A DNA stretch of 64,000 bases from Ancistrus triradiatus (taxonomy: Eukaryota > Chordata > Actinopteri > Siluriformes > Loricariidae). The position numbers were made by a program, and so were the translations under genes. This document shows, piece after piece, positions 1 to 12,299 of the stretch. The DNA lies in assembly GCA_025084515.1 (NCBI GenBank), contig JAJAGP010000246.1:447001-511000 (forward strand), written 5' to 3'. A model generated the notes under the pieces. It saw only the letters and a list, made by a program, of their open reading frames with translations, did not search any database and was not told where the DNA came from. Numbering within the stretch: position 1 is the first letter of the stretch; each line of letters starts with the position of its first letter.

Positions 1-29
1 ACAAATAGAAGTTTAATAGAAGGGAGTGC

Positions 30-310
30 TTTTAAAGCAAGTGTATTATGGTGATTATAGCACAGTTCAGTTATCGATGCTTATTGTTGGATTTTAAGGT
101 AAAGAAGACAGAAAAAAACGATTTGTTTATCACCATTGTTTGAGGTAAAATCGTTCCATTCTATAGTTCCCCCGCTGCTAAAACATCATCCTCAGACTAT
201 GGGCTTCAGTCCTAACAGTCAAGGAACAGAATTACCCATAACTGTTTATTATACAGAAAATAAACACAAATATATCAAATGATAAGCTTCACTTTATTAA
301 AAAGAAAGTT
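30..310. repeat. Dispersed repeat, second copy at the right end of the window
   Basis: This stretch shares ordered blocks with 63790-64000 in the same orientation. Both have a gctgctaaaac block followed by an agactatgg block, then an almost identical stretch containing actgtttattatacag and aataaacacaaatat, then a tttattaaaaag block. The family is not recognised. It has no coding capacity and is probably a non-autonomous transposon. Confidence 0.6.
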
Positions 311-572
311 TGTTTACATTCTGCAAATAAAATGGGTCTGATTTATAAGGCAGGCTGTTACTAAGATCCACTGTTCTACCAACAGAAGGAAATCAGTGAG
401 ATCCTGGTGTTCTAACCAAAGTCCAGGATCTCGTTATACTTGATTATTGATTAGAATAATGTGAATCTTATCAGTCAGAAATGTTAAAGTTGGAGATCTA
501 GATCATCAGCAGCTTGGTCGGGTTAATAAGAGCTGGGCTTAACAGATTCATGAACGAAGCTCCGATCAGCCG

Positions 573-645
573 CGGATGGACCAGAAGGTCCTGGGTTCAA
601 ATCCCACCTCTACCATGCTGCCACTTTTGAATGCATTGTATCAGT
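573..645 (+). repeat. tRNA-derived SINE fragment
   Basis: The block holds a B-box-like ggttcaaatcc followed by cacctctaccatgctgccac, which matches the SINE at 31018-31191. The A-box half is degraded. It ends just before the Tc1 element that starts at 660. Confidence 0.6.
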
Positions 646-659
646 CAGAATGTGATGTA

Positions 660-2273
660 CAGTGGTGCTTGAAAGTTTGTGAACTCTTTAGAATTTTCTA
701 TATTTTTGCATAAATATGACCTAAAACATCAAAGTCCTAAAAGTAGATAAAGAGAACCCAGTTACACAAATGAGACAAAAATATTATACTTGGTCATTTA
801 TTTAAAGAGGAACCCAGTTACACAAATGAGACAAAAATATTATACTTGGTTCTCATTTTATTTTGTTGAGGGAAATGATCCAATATTACATATTATGTGA
901 GTGCCAAAAGTATGTGAACCTTTGCTTTCAGTATCTGGGTTGTGACCCCCCTGTGCAGGCAATAAACTGCAGCTAAACGTTTCTGTAGCTGTTGATCAGT
1001 CCTGCTTGAGGAATAATTTTAGCCCATTCCTCCGTTACAGAACAGCTTCAGAGCCTGGGATGTTGGTGGTGTTTTTCTTTCCATTAGCTGTCGCTTCAGG
1101 TCCTTCCACAACATTTCCAATTGTATTATTAAGTCAGAATTTGACTTGGCCATTCCAGAACATGACACTTTATCTTCTGTAACCATTCTTGGTAGAACCA
1201 CCTTTCTTGAGGCTTAAGTTCATTCCTGATATTCCTTTAGAAGAATTCTCTGATATCCCATTCTAGGAAAGGAATTCATTGTTCCATCAATGATGCCAAG
1301 CCGCCTGCCCAGAGAGATGCAGCAAAAAACAAGGCCCAACCATGACACATTACCACCACCATGTTTCACAGAGGGATAAGGTTCTATGCTGGAATGCAGT
1401 GGTTTTTTCCTGTTTCTCCACAAAACATAACGATTTCTTTTTTTTTTTAAACCAAAAAGTTCTATTTTGGTCTCATCCGTCCACAACAACATTCTTCCAA
1501 TAGCCTTCTGGCTTTGTCCACGTGATCTTTAGCAAAACTGACGACGGAGCAGCAATGTTCTTTTTGGGAGAGCCGTGGCTTTCTCCTTGAGCCCTCCATG
1601 CAACACCATTTGGGGTTGTCAGTGTTTATTCTGATGGTGGACTCATCGAACATTAACATTAGGCCAATGTGGAGAGGCCGTCAGTTGCTTAGAAGTTACC
1701 TGGAGTCCTTTGTGACCTCACCAACATTTAACGCCTTGCTCTTGGAGTGATCTTGTTGGTCGACCACTCCTTGGGAGGGTAACAATGGTCTTGAATTTCC
1801 TCCATTTGTACACAATCTGTCTGACTGTGGATTGGTGGAGTCCAAACTCTTTAGAGATGGTTTTGTAACCTTTTCCAGCCTGATGAGCATCAACAACTCA
1901 GAAATCCCCTTTGTTCGTGCCATGATACACTTCCACAAACATGTTGTGAAGAGCAGACTTTGATAGATCCCTGTTCTTTAAATAAAACAGGGTGCCCCCT
2001 CACACCTGATTGGCATCCCATTGATTGAAACACCTGACTGATTTCACCTTCAAAACCTAGAGGGTCACTTACTTTTGCCACTCACTAATATGTAATATTG
2101 GATCATTTTCCTCAATAAATAAATGACCAAGTATAATATTTTTGTCTCATTTGTTTAGCTGGGTTCTCTTTATCCACTTTTAGGACTTGTGTGAAAATCT
2201 GATGATGTTTTAGCTCATATTTATGCAGAAATATACAAATTCTAAAGGGTTCACAAGCTTTCAAGCACCACTG
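660..2273 (-). mobile_element. Tc1-like transposon, family A, copy 1
   Basis: The terminal inverted repeats begin cagtggtgcttgaaag and end in the complementary cagtg motif. TA dinucleotides flank both ends (658-659 and 2274-2275), as expected for Tc1/mariner insertion. The length is about 1.6 kb, normal for Tc1. The transposase reads on the minus strand. Seven further copies or fragments of this family lie in the window. This one is full length but carries many small indels. Confidence 0.93.
930..1923 (-). pseudogene. Broken Tc1 transposase, family A copy 1
   Basis: This is a relic of a DDE transposase of the IS630/Tc1/mariner superfamily, which cuts and pastes its own element. The start lies at the complement of 1921-1923 (MARTKGIS). 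An N-terminal helix-turn-helix region follows (KPSLKSLDSTNPQSDRLC), and the first catalytic aspartate is in the LLWTDETKIELFG motif near 1440-1490. The frame is broken in several places, so the protein is split over at least four short frames. Some breaks are homopolymer-length changes and could be sequencing errors. No function is expected from this copy. Confidence 0.85.
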
Positions 2274-2279
2274 TAAACC

Positions 2280-2399
2280 TTTAAATGTCTGCAATCTCAA
2301 ATTCTCCTTTACCTTAACGACAACCAGCTGCCGAACTGAAGACATGTGTATGACTACATATGGCCTCTAATGTCCAAAAAATGAAACTGCGTTCGATGG
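2280..2399. other. Short unassigned spacer after Tc1 copy 1
   Basis: No gene or repeat was recognised here. Confidence 0.4.
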
Positions 2400-2870
2400 C
2401 GCAGCAACAGAAGGCACGTCACACCATGATTGGCTCCAGCCCTGCTGAACGCGGGAGGGAATTTTCCATCATCTTTCAACATAATGTCTTATCAGCCACG
2501 TCTGTGGAGCGCGTGATTACCGCGGGCATCGATTCCTAGATTTTTTTGATGTTATACACAGGTATGAAATTTTACCTTAAGCCAGACAGATATCGGACGC
2601 TGAGCGACCGCGCGGAAGATGTTTGCGGCCGTGAGCTTTCCGTTCATTGTCTGCTCTAAGGTCTGTGGGATGCAGAATCTCGTTTCTCCAGGCCGGTGCT
2701 TCGTTCTGCCCGAGCGTCGCCTTGCGCTTTAGCAGAGCGAGTGTTGGGAACGGGTCCAGTACAGATTGTACTCATGATGACACTAGACGCAGATTGATTG
2801 TGCGCCGCTGCTTGATAAATAGACTACGCACAAGTGCACGTCTGCTCTGTTTGTTTCAGATTTGATTAGT
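2400..2870 (+). promoter_or_regulatory. CpG-rich, promoter-like patch (candidate)
   Basis: CpG is far more frequent here than in the flanks. An inverted CCAAT box (gattggctcc, near 2430) is followed by ccgcgcggaagatg near 2608-2621, which combines an ETS-type cggaag core with a YY1-like aagatg-then-gcggcc arrangement often found at start codons of broadly expressed genes. From that ATG the codons read MFAA and then meet a possible splice donor gtgagc. No TATA box or downstream exon was recognised. It could also be a methylation-spared repeat or chance. Confidence 0.25.
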
Positions 2871-4002
2871 TGTTACAGAATTGCGTCTCAGGGGGTTCAG
2901 GTTGTGCGCGGCTGATTAAAATGTGTACCCACTAAAATCACCAGTGCTAAATTACGTCTAATTGAGACAAATTTGCTGCGGGTTAACTTTGCGACACGTA
3001 ATTGTAGATTGCAGGTTTTTTTACCGGGTTGTGGAAGCGTGCGCCTGCACGCATGTAAGAGGCTGCTTTATGCCTGTACGTTCCTGATTGTACTCGACGC
3101 CCGTGCCTCCCTAGCCAGTCTGAGCGGCTGATAACTAATGATTCCCCAGTCTATCGTGGAGGGCGAATTTGTCTTCCTATGGGGGGGAGGAGGTGTCGTC
3201 CTGAATAATTTAGTAACAAGTGTCCGGATCTCCTTCCCCCTGGTGAAACGTCCTATCTGCAGACTGCGCTGGATTGCTTTCGGCTTTGGCTGGGCATTTT
3301 TTCAGCGTGTGGCTGGTGGACAGGTTGCTGACTCGCCCGTTTGCTCTGCCTCTAAATAAAGCACAGCACTTTCCAGCCCTTACTCCATACCCGGGCATTT
3401 TGATTGGGCGCAAGGTTAGGGTGCTGCAACAATGAGCCTTATGAATTTCAAACAACTCAGAGAAAAGTAATCCATTACTAATTAGTTACTCCAAATGTAG
3501 ATGGCGAGTGCTTTGCTCGTTAGTTCTTGGAAAAAGTAAACGATTTTCTATTACAAGACATTATAATAGGGAAAAAGTCCGTCACGCATGTTTGAGGTTG
3601 CCAGATCCTATTCTAAGCAACTTACAAATAGGGGATGGACGATACGGTAAAACATATTATATCACGATAATTAAAGACATTTTCACGATACGCGATATTT
3701 ATCACGATACCTGTGATCGCAGACAATGCATCAGTAGCGACAGATTCTTGAAAACTACTATTCAAATATGATCCGATACTTAGTGATTTCTATTCAAAAT
3801 GTGTCCCCATTAAACAGGACTAATTACACTCCTTATAATGAAACATGTATAGTGTTCTTTAAGCACTGATGATATCCTCAGTCTGCTGAGAAAAGCATGT
3901 AGTCCATCACTACTCCATCACGATAGCTCACGTTTGCTCTAGAGACTGCGTTAAGTTCCTCATGTTTCCTTCAGTTATTAGTAGCCATGATATTTGTAGC
4001 AC
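2871..4002. other. Intergenic or intronic DNA with small repeat fragments
   Basis: No exon was recognised. Around 3460-3545 there is an aaaagtaatccattacta-type block typical of dispersed fish DNA repeats. Around 3630-3720 an array of cacgata words resembles the ends of old hAT-like miniature elements. The rest looks unique. Confidence 0.35.
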
Positions 4003-5227
4003 GCATCATGGCATGAACAAAGGAGGTTTCTGAGGAGCTCAGAAAAAGTTGTTGATGCTCATCAGGCTGGAAAAGGTTACAAAACCATCTCTAAAGAGTT
4101 TGGACTCTTTAGAGACACCAATCCACAGTCAGACAGATTGTGTACAAATGGAGGAAATTCAAAAACCATTGTTACCCCGCCCCATAGTTGGTGAGGTCAC
4201 AGAGGACCCCAGGATAACTTCTAAGCAACTGAAGGCCTCTCTCACATTGGCTAATGTTAATGTTCATAAGTCCACCATCAGAAGAACACTGAACAACAAT
4301 GGTGTGCATGGCAGGGCTGCAAGGAGAAAGCCACTGCTCTCCAAAAAGAACATTGCTGCTCGTCTGCAATTTGCTAAAGATCACGTGGACGAGCCAGAAG
4401 GCCATTGGAAGAATGTTTTGTGGATGGATGAGACCAAAATAGAACTTTTTGGTTTAAAAGAAAAGCGTTATGTTTGGAGAAAGGAAAACACTGCATTTCA
4501 GCATAAGATCCTTATCCCATCTGTGAAACATGGGGGTGGTAGTATCATGGTTTGGGCCTGTTTTGCTGCATCTGGGCAGGACGGCTTGCCATCATTGATG
4601 GAACAATGAATTCTGAATGATATCAGAGAATTCTAAAGGAAAATATCAGGACATCTGTCCATGAACTGAATCTCAAGAGAAGGTGGGTCATGCAGCAAGA
4701 CAACGACCCTAAGCACACAAGCCGTTCTACCAAAGAATGGTTACAGAAGAATAAAGTTAATGTTTTGGAATGGCTAAGTCAAAGTCCTGACCTTAATCCA
4801 ATGGAAATGGAAGGACCAATGGAAGGACCTGAAGCGAGCAGCTAATGTGAGGAAACCCACCAACATCCCAGAGCTGAAGCTGTTCTGTATGGAGGAATGG
4901 GCTAAAATTCCTCCAAGCCGGTGTGCAGGACTGATCAACAGCTACAGGAAAACGTTTTAGCTGCAGTTATTGCTGCACAGGGGGGGGTCACACCAGATAC
5001 TGAAAGCAAAAGGCTCACATATTTTTGCCACTCACTAATATGTAATATTGGATTCATTTTCCTCAATAAAAAAAATGACCAAGTAATTATATTTTTGTCT
5101 CATTTGTTTAACTGGGTTCTCTTTATCTACTTTTAGGACTTGTGTGAAAATCTGATGATGTTTTAGGTCAGATTTATGCAGAAATATAGAACATTCTAAA
5201 GGGTTCACAAACTTTCAAGCACCACTG
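4003..5227 (+). mobile_element. Tc1-like transposon, family A, copy 2 (5' truncated)
   Basis: The right terminal repeat is intact (ttcaagcaccactg, followed by TA at 5228-5229). The left terminal repeat and untranslated leader are missing, and homology starts about 5 bases before the transposase start codon. The transposase reads on the plus strand and is the best preserved of the family A copies in this window. Confidence 0.9.
4008..4995 (+). pseudogene. Broken Tc1 transposase, family A copy 2
   Basis: The ancestral ATG is at 4008-4010. The third codon, CGA (Arg) in sister copies, is TGA here, a C-to-T change at a CpG that stops translation at once. A 186-residue frame opens at 4049-4609 and holds the DNA-binding half and the first catalytic aspartate (NVLWMDETKIELFG). 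The second aspartate (MQQDNDPKHTS, about 4690-4722) and the SPDLNPME segment with the third acidic residue (about 4783-4806) lie beyond frameshifts. An imperfect local duplication (aatggaaggacc) follows. The three acidic positions are still recognisable, but the gene cannot make a full protein as it stands. Confidence 0.88.
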
Positions 5228-5229
5228 TA

Positions 5230-6279
5230 GCATAAATGGACTACATGACTATGGTGATGTTTGGTCCTTAGACGTTTCTGGTATAAGCTTCATCTCTGTC
5301 GTTGGCTACCTTGAGCTTTGCATCTTTGAAACTAAACAAGCAAACTTGGGACAAACCATCTTCGCTGATCGATCACATCTAGTGGAAGAGTAAGGTAATT
5401 TCATTTTTGGCCAAACTCTTGCTCTGATAACATTTAACATTAATGAGCCATTCACCATGTATAATAATTGAAGTACTGTATGATTAATGCACTCGGCTTG
5501 AACGTGCTTATGGCCGTCCAGGACTAAATTAAATCATAATATTAGCCTCATACTTCTTATTCACCACTTTCTTTGTCTTGTTAATATTGGTAGCTACTCT
5601 GACGCAGAGCGAGGGGACGTGAGGTGAGCTCGTCTTTTCAGGAGGACACACCAGCGAAAATAAGTTATGATTGACTGTGGATTGATAAGCGATCTAATTA
5701 ATTTCTTTTGTTTCACATTTCAGCTTAATTATGATTCCTTCTTTTCCCCGCCAAACGCCGCAGAAGATGGTAGGTCTCTTAAATGCAGAATTTACACGTT
5801 AGATCAGTCAGGCGACGGTAATAATGAGATTATAAAAATTGACTGGAGCTTGGATCTATAATTTGGGAGCAGTAAACGTTATTAGTGCCGGAGGGTCCGG
5901 CCATAATTCTTCCACGTCCGTTCGCGGTATTTCTCTCGTCTGTCGAGCGCTGCAGATTGCATTGTGTGATCCTGTCTGTGACTGAGGGTCTGTCTGGAGG
6001 AGACTATGCCTCGTGTAACTCAAGGTTGCTTCACATGACAGCGTAATAGAATCTGTTAAGGCCTCAGACACATTTCTCTCTCGCTCCATTGTTTGGATTG
6101 TCATTAAATTTGTTAATACTGGAACTCCAGAAATGAGCTGTCTCATCTTTAACCGTGCCTGTCATCGTCTGTTTCCCGGTTCTAAGCGAATGCTCGGAAT
6201 CTATAGGCGTAATTACATCCACTCTTTAAAGGTTTTAGTGTTGTTCGGTTTACTGTACGCAAGATCGCACAATCGATCA
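5230..6279. other. Unassigned, apparently unique DNA
   Basis: No coding exon, RNA gene or recognised repeat was seen. Short open frames here lack domain signatures. Confidence 0.4.
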
Positions 6280-6720
6280 TTTTTTAGCATGATCAGTCAT
6301 AACCGGTGATCGGCCGATCAGCCTTGTATAACCGATTCTGTCCCGGTCACTTTTGACTTGTGCACAAACACAGCAACACGCTAGCAGCGCAGTGCTTTTA
6401 CAAACTTTAATTCAAAATTCGGTTCACGTACGGAGCTTTAAACGCGGCTCAGTAGCTCACGGTTTGTTTATGAGACCGCTGCTGACGTATGTTCATGATG
6501 AGGAACTGTTCGATTCCAGCTGTGAGTGCTATATAGCGCAGTACTAATGAGGGACTAGGGTTACTAATGAGGGAGTAGGGATCTACTTCGGACACAACCA
6601 TGTCTGCAGTGTGGAAGCTCCTCACAGTTGTTGTTTGCAAAACTATACGTACATAGCGAATGTAATCTGTGGAGGAACAACTCCGAAAACGTTTGGAGCA
6701 ACGAATTTAAAAAGACGTTT
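6280..6720 (+). repeat. hAT-like relic repeat, copy 1 (pair with 30070)
   Basis: Blocks shared in order with 30070-30420 include cagtgcttttac, ggagctttaaac, an actaatgaggga/tagggat pair, tcggacacan-catgtc and acaactccgaaaa. The spacing between the copies stays nearly constant (about 23.7 kb). In the second copy the left end resembles a hAT-type terminus (agacgcaccgag). Confidence 0.55.
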
Positions 6721-7608
6721 AAAACAGAAGGTGTGATTTATTTATTTATTTTTTTTTTAGCACGAAAAAAGTGGATGAAATTTTAAACGTAGTGGGACCT
6801 TCACACCGAGTGAGCTACGTTTTTGTCTAAACACTCTGAAAACTCTGTCTTTCTTTAATTTCCCTTCTCTTAATGTGTTGGACATTTCTCCGTGTCTTTT
6901 TCACATCAACTTAAAAAAACAAAGACACAAATGAAGATGAGTACAGGAAGCTCTAGCTTGTGTTTTTGTGATCATTAGACCAGAATGCACTTAGATAAAT
7001 AATCAGACGCTTCCACCCAGTCCCTGTGAGCTTTATCACCATCATTCTCCAGCCTTTCAGTTCTATTCCACTAGAGCTTTTCTTTAATATCCATGTTTTT
7101 AGAGGCAGCCTGTTGCTCGTCTTATAAGCTCTTGATGAGCTGTTCTGCCCGGCAACCGAGCTCTGATTGGTCAGCCTGATTTTAACCTAGAAATTAGAGC
7201 AGGCTCCGATTTAAACATTTTACGCAGCGTCTCAGTCCGTCAATTTCGGACTCGGCGTGAAGGACAGTGTTAATATACGTGTGTTCTTTTTCATGTTTTT
7301 TTTTTAGCAAATGAAGAAGTTTATATTTAAAAAAAAGTTATTATTAAAAGACAAAGTTATTATATATTAAACAAGTTATGTATTAGAAGAATTTAATCTG
7401 CCGGTCAAATGTTAAAAAAATTAAATTAAATTAAAATTAAAATCGGAATTAGCCAAGGAGTATCCATTCCTAGTTATGAGTCCAAGAAGGCACACTCGGC
7501 CCTCACTGGTTTTGGGTAACAATGAGCTCGTGTAGTGTGCTCGTCCACCTGATGTCCGGTCTGCATTTCAGCAACAGATGGTGCTAGTCTTCTAGGTCAT
7601 CAGAATAA
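6721..7608. other. AT-rich unassigned DNA
   Basis: A low-complexity AT stretch covers about 7300-7440. A short block at 7247-7285 (gtgaaggacagtgttaatat) recurs with changes at 32677-32705, so part of this is repeat derived. No exon was recognised. Confidence 0.35.
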
Positions 7609-8160
7609 CAGTAGTGTTAGAAAGTTTGTTTACCCTTCATAATTTCTGCATAAATATGAGCTGAAACATCATCAGACTTTACACAAGTCCTAAAAGTTGA
7701 TAAAGAATTAAACTAATGAATCAAAAATGTTATATTCAGTCATTTATTTATTTATTACCCAGTGTTACACGTCAGCGAGTGGCAAAGAGGTGTGCTCCTC
7801 TAGGGTTATCAGTTAACTTGAAGGTGAACTTGGAGTCAGGTGTTTTAATCAATGGGACGATCAATCAGGTGTGAATGGGCCCCCTGTTGTATTTAAAGTC
7901 CAGGGATCTATCAGAGTCTGATCTTCACACCACGTCTGTGGAGGTGTATCAGGGTACGAACAAAAAGCTTTGTGAGGATTGTCATCAGGCTGATATTGAT
8001 TACTAAACCATCTCTAAAGAGAATCCACAATCAGATAGATTGTGTGAATATGGAGGAAATTCAAGACCATTGTTACTTGGTCGATTAAACAGAGATCACT
8101 CCAAGATCAGGGCGTCGAATTACCTGTGAGGAACAAAGGATAGAGAACACCCTACATAGG
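7609..8160 (+). mobile_element. Tc1-like transposon, family A, copy 3 (left part only, diverged)
   Basis: The left terminal repeat is recognisable but decayed (cagtagtgttagaaag). The leader (aaagtccagggatctatcag) and the start of the transposase region (tggaggaaattcaagacc) follow on the plus strand. Homology fades near 8160 and no right end is present. Divergence is clearly higher than in copies 2 and 4. Confidence 0.75.
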
Positions 8161-9590
8161 ATGTAGGCAGCAGGGGCAGTCGTTGGTAATAAGACAGACC
8201 TGATGAACGTTCGGTAACGCTGCTGGGGCAGGTAGGGAGGGACGCATTGAACCTGATTGAAAGGAGTGCGTGTCAGAGGGGTACCAAAACAAATGGGACG
8301 CCATGCACTTCCAAAAATGTGACCACACGGAATTCCAACTTGCATATTTTCAAAGAATTATCGCGTCTGCGACTATTTTGGCCACGGTCTGGATTCTTGT
8401 ATTTACGTCTCATTCACGTCTGAATGACAGAACACTAGTTAGAGCAAACCCTTGCGACACCTGCTGACGGACAAGGGAATCGCAGTTTTGAAGATGGAAG
8501 CCATGGTGACTTTTTAGCTTTCGTTTTCTGTGAGTGTTTGAAGTTTTATTAAAAAATACAAAGGTAAGTTAGCGTGTAGTACTAAATGTTTTCAGATTGG
8601 GTTGTAATTAACATTATTTTATCTGCAGAGAATCCAAAGTACTACGTGTCTGTGGTAAGATCCGGTCAACATCCATTTCAGTCAGCGCCCTGTTAAACGG
8701 CGCATGTAGTTAAAAGTGCTAGATAAATTAAACTGGATCGAGCAGAACATTCGAATCTTATATTGCTATAGAATGAAGCTGTAGTATGGCTTGGACACGT
8801 TCACTGCAAGCGTCTCCACAGTTGGGTTCTGTTAGTTTTATGTACTGTCGGTGGCTAACTCTGATGGCAAGAGCTGTCATGTAATAGGAGAGACTTGGTC
8901 CCTTGGAATTGGAAATGACTAAATTTGGTTTAAGAGGAGCTTTTTTCGGTAAGGAATGTCCCTAAACAGCACTACGAAGAATAGATTTGAGCAGAAAGGC
9001 CCTGTGGTATCATCACCCCTCTATTTTTGGGTTCTGTTTGCTTCCCTTCTGCCTTCGATCCGTGTGCTGGTCGTTTGCTCCGCCTTTGCTCTGAAAGCAA
9101 TGGAAGAAAGGGCAGAGGAGGTGTGAGATGCCCGGGAGAGCGTCTGTCCATGCCAGTCAATTAATATGGCATTTGCTCTTTGTGTGCCACAAACAAACAG
9201 CTATGTGGGGAGACAAAAAAATGAAAGAATCAACAGTGAAAAAAGACGGGCACACAATAAACACAGAAATAGGCCCGGAGCCACAAGTGCACACCCATGT
9301 GAGCCATAATAACAGCATCTCCCAAAGCAGCGCTGTTCCGTAATCACCGAGTTGATGAGAGAGGAGGAAAGTGGCTTACCTCATTTTGTTTTGTTCTTTT
9401 ATTATTCTCCCTGAGCATCGTTTGTGGTCGGGTGCTCGGGTTATTTAAAGTGGGAGTGGAGTCGTGATGAGGAGCCTCACAATAGTGCCATTGTTGGTGT
9501 GGTGTAATTAATGGAAGAGACGTCGCTCAGCGCTGCGGTTCTTTCGCCTTTATAGTTTGGATTAATGCTACGTGTGGCTGATAATCACTG
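8161..9590. other. Unassigned DNA with one conserved-looking block
   Basis: No exon was recognised. The stretch 9130-9350, around gccagtcaattaatatggc, is rich in mixed-composition words and free of known repeats, so it could be a conserved non-coding element. That is a guess from texture only. Confidence 0.25.
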
Positions 9591-9640
9591 ATACACTCGC
9601 CATCGCTTTATTAGGAACACCTCCTTGGTTATTTACTCAT
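9591..9640 (+). repeat. Tc1 family D terminal fragment (possible)
   Basis: The sequence actcgcc...ctttattaggaacacc resembles the terminus of the Tc1 family whose 5' regions lie at 31923 and 41730. Only the tip is present. Confidence 0.35.
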
Positions 9641-9775
9641 TGTCCACTTTGAAGCACTTTGTAGTTCTACAGTTACACCCTAGTCCGTCTGTTTCTCAAC
9701 ATGCAGTAGGGGTGCAGCGATTAATCGACTACGGAATTAGTGGATACTAGTGGTGCACATTTCTCACTCTAACTA

Positions 9776-11244
9776 CAGTGGTGCTTGAAAGTTTGTGAAC
9801 TCTTTAGAATTTTCTATATTTCTGCATAAATATGACCTAAAATATCATCAGATTCCTAAAAGTAGATAAAGAGAACCCAGTTAAACAAATGAGACAAAAT
9901 AAAATACTTGGCCATTTATTTATTGAGGAAAATGATCCAATATTACATATTAGTGAGTGGCAAAAGTATGTGACCCTTTGCTTTCAGTATCTGCTGTGAC
10001 CCCCCTGTGCAGCAATAACTGCAGCTAAACGTTTCCTGTAGCTGTTGATCAGTCCTGCACACCGGCTTGGAGGAATTTTAGCCCATTCCTCCGTACAGAA
10101 CAGCTTCAGCTCTGGGATGTTGGTGGGGGTTTCCTCACATTAGCTGCTCACTTCAGGTCCTTCCACAACATTTCCATTGGATTAAGGTCAGGACTTTGAC
10201 TTGGCCACTCCAAAAACATGAACTTTATTCTTCTGTAAACCCATTCTTTGGTTAGAACGACTTGTGTGCTTAGGGTCGTTGTCTTTGCTGCATTGACCCA
10301 CCTTTCTCTTGAGATTCAGTTCATGGACAGATGTCCTGATGTTTTCCTTTAGAATTATCTAATATCATTCAGAATTCATTGTTCCATCAATGATGACAAG
10401 CCGTCCTGGCCCAGATGCAGCAAAAACAGGCCCAAACCATGATACTACCACCACCATGTTTCACAGATGGGGATAAGGTTCTTATGCTGGAATGCAGTTG
10501 TTTTCCTTTCTCCAAAACATACCGCTGTTCTTTTAAAACCAAAAAGTTTCTATTTTGGTCTCATCCATCCACAAAACATTCTTCCAATAGCCTTTCTGGC
10601 TCGTCCACGTGATCTTTAGCAAACTGCAGATGAGCAGCAATGTTCTTTTTGGAGAGCAGTGGCTTTCTCCTTTTTCAGCCCTGCCATGCACACCATTGTT
10701 GTTCAGTGTTCTTCTGATGATGGACTCATGAACATTAACATTAGCCAATGTGAGAGAGACCTTCAGTTGCTTAGAAGTTACCCTGGGGTCCTTTGTGACC
10801 TCACCAACTATTACACACCTTGCTCTTGGAGTGATCTTTGTTGGTCGACCACTCCTGGAGAGGGTAACAATGGTTCTTGAATTTCCTCCATTTGTACACA
10901 ATCTGTCTGACTGTGGATTGGTGGAGTCCAAACTCTTTAGAGATGGTTTTGTAACCTTTTCCAGCCTGATGAGCATCAACAACTTTTTTTTCTGAGCTCC
11001 TCAGAAATCTCCTTTGTTCGTGCCATGATACACTTCCACAAATGTGTGTTGTGAAGAGCAGACTTTGATAGATCTCTGTTCTTTAAATAAATGACCAAGT
11101 ATAATACTTTTTGTCTCATTTGTTTAACTGGGTTCTCTTTATCTACGTTTAGGACTTGTGTGAATAGTTATGCAGAATATTATGTCATGTTTATGCAGAA
11201 ATATAGAAAATTCTAAAGGGTTCACAAACTTTCTAGCACCACTG
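9776..11244 (-). mobile_element. Tc1-like transposon, family A, copy 4
   Basis: Both terminal repeats are present: cagtggtgcttgaaag at the left and tagcaccactg at the right. TA flanks both ends (9774-9775 and 11245-11246). At about 1.47 kb it is shorter than copy 1, mainly because part of the leader between the transposase start and the right terminal repeat is deleted (the segment after ttctttaaataaa). The transposase reads on the minus strand. Confidence 0.93.
10010..11026 (-). pseudogene. Broken Tc1 transposase, family A copy 4
   Basis: The start codon is at the complement of 11024-11026 (MARTKEIS). A run of A on the coding strand (about 10984-10991) shifts the frame. A 149-residue frame at 10533-10982 then covers the helix-turn-helix region, the basic GRPTKITPRAR hook and the first catalytic motif (NVLWMDETKIE). 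The C-terminal catalytic part is readable only in fragments. It is an IS630/Tc1-type transposase relic with no expected activity. Confidence 0.85.
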
Positions 11245-11249
11245 TAAAG

Positions 11250-11596
11250 CTACTTGTTACATGTGCAGTGAGCAAAGTTGGATCATTTCCTCACCCTGAT
11301 TGCAAAAAACGAAACATTCAGTTTTTCCAGTCCCCTGCTTTCTGAACAAAATGTTTATTCGTGCCTAATCTGGAGGAATTAAGTAAAAAAGAAAGTTAAA
11401 GGTGTTTGCTCCTGGATTTTTTCTGTGCTCGTGTTGATTTCGAATCAGCAGCACCAGTACTCTGGTAAAAAGCTTACTGTAGGTCCAACAATACATTAAG
11501 AAAATGATCCATCAACATACCTGGTCACTGATTAATATAAACAATGGATGCATAGTGCAGACGTGATGCACAGTGGCATTGGTTTCACCTGCAAAT
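11250..11596. other. Unassigned DNA
   Basis: Nothing was recognised between Tc1 copy 4 and the SINE fragment. Confidence 0.35.
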
Positions 11597-11705
11597 GTAG
11601 TGGCTCAGTGGTTAAGGCTTAAAGATCGTGAAGATTGTAAGCTTAAAATCCAGCCTCATCCAACCTGCCACTGTTAAAACCCTGAGCAAGTTCCTCTGAG
11701 TAATG
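11597..11705 (+). repeat. tRNA-derived SINE, degraded
   Basis: An A-box-like gtggctcagtggttaagg is followed by aacctgccactgttaaaac and a ctgagcaag block, the same order as in the better SINE at 31018. Confidence 0.55.
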
Positions 11706-12299
11706 CTAACCCTACATTAGAAGACTTTGAAAAGACTAAAGTCTGACACCCTCTCGCGTCTGAAGAACAGCCACGGAGTTATTTTAGTCACAGACTGTGA
11801 TTTTGCAAACACTGGGGATCTTACATGGTCACTGTTTGCAAGCCTGCAGCTAGGTTCCTTTTGGGATTATGGCTTTTTACAACAAACTGTGGAACAGTGG
11901 AGCTTTTGGCCACAGATGCTCACAGCAAGGTCTGCCCATCCTACAGATCCTACAGATGGAATTGGGGCTGCTGAACAATATTGGCCAATATCCCTTGTCC
12001 ACGTCTCATTTCTTTACCCACAAGAGACGTCACTGTGCTCACCTCTGCTTACCATTTTGTTTTTGTTTTAATAGAGAGCTCTCCTATTGGCTGTTGACCA
12101 TCTTTACACTATTCTATTCTATATTTCTCTTAATTTTTGTCATTTATAGTCTCTATTTTATTATACTCTTCATAACATATCATTTTCTCTGAAATGTTAT
12201 TTTAATTATTGTGTTTTTAACTATGTTCTCTCTGTTAATATTTATTTAGTTTCTGATTATTTAAAATTTATTATGAACGTATTAAATCTTACATAACAT
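11706..12299. other. Unassigned, AT-rich toward the right
   Basis: Overlapping open frames of about 110 codons at 11727-12192 have no recognisable domain and are probably chance. Confidence 0.35.
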
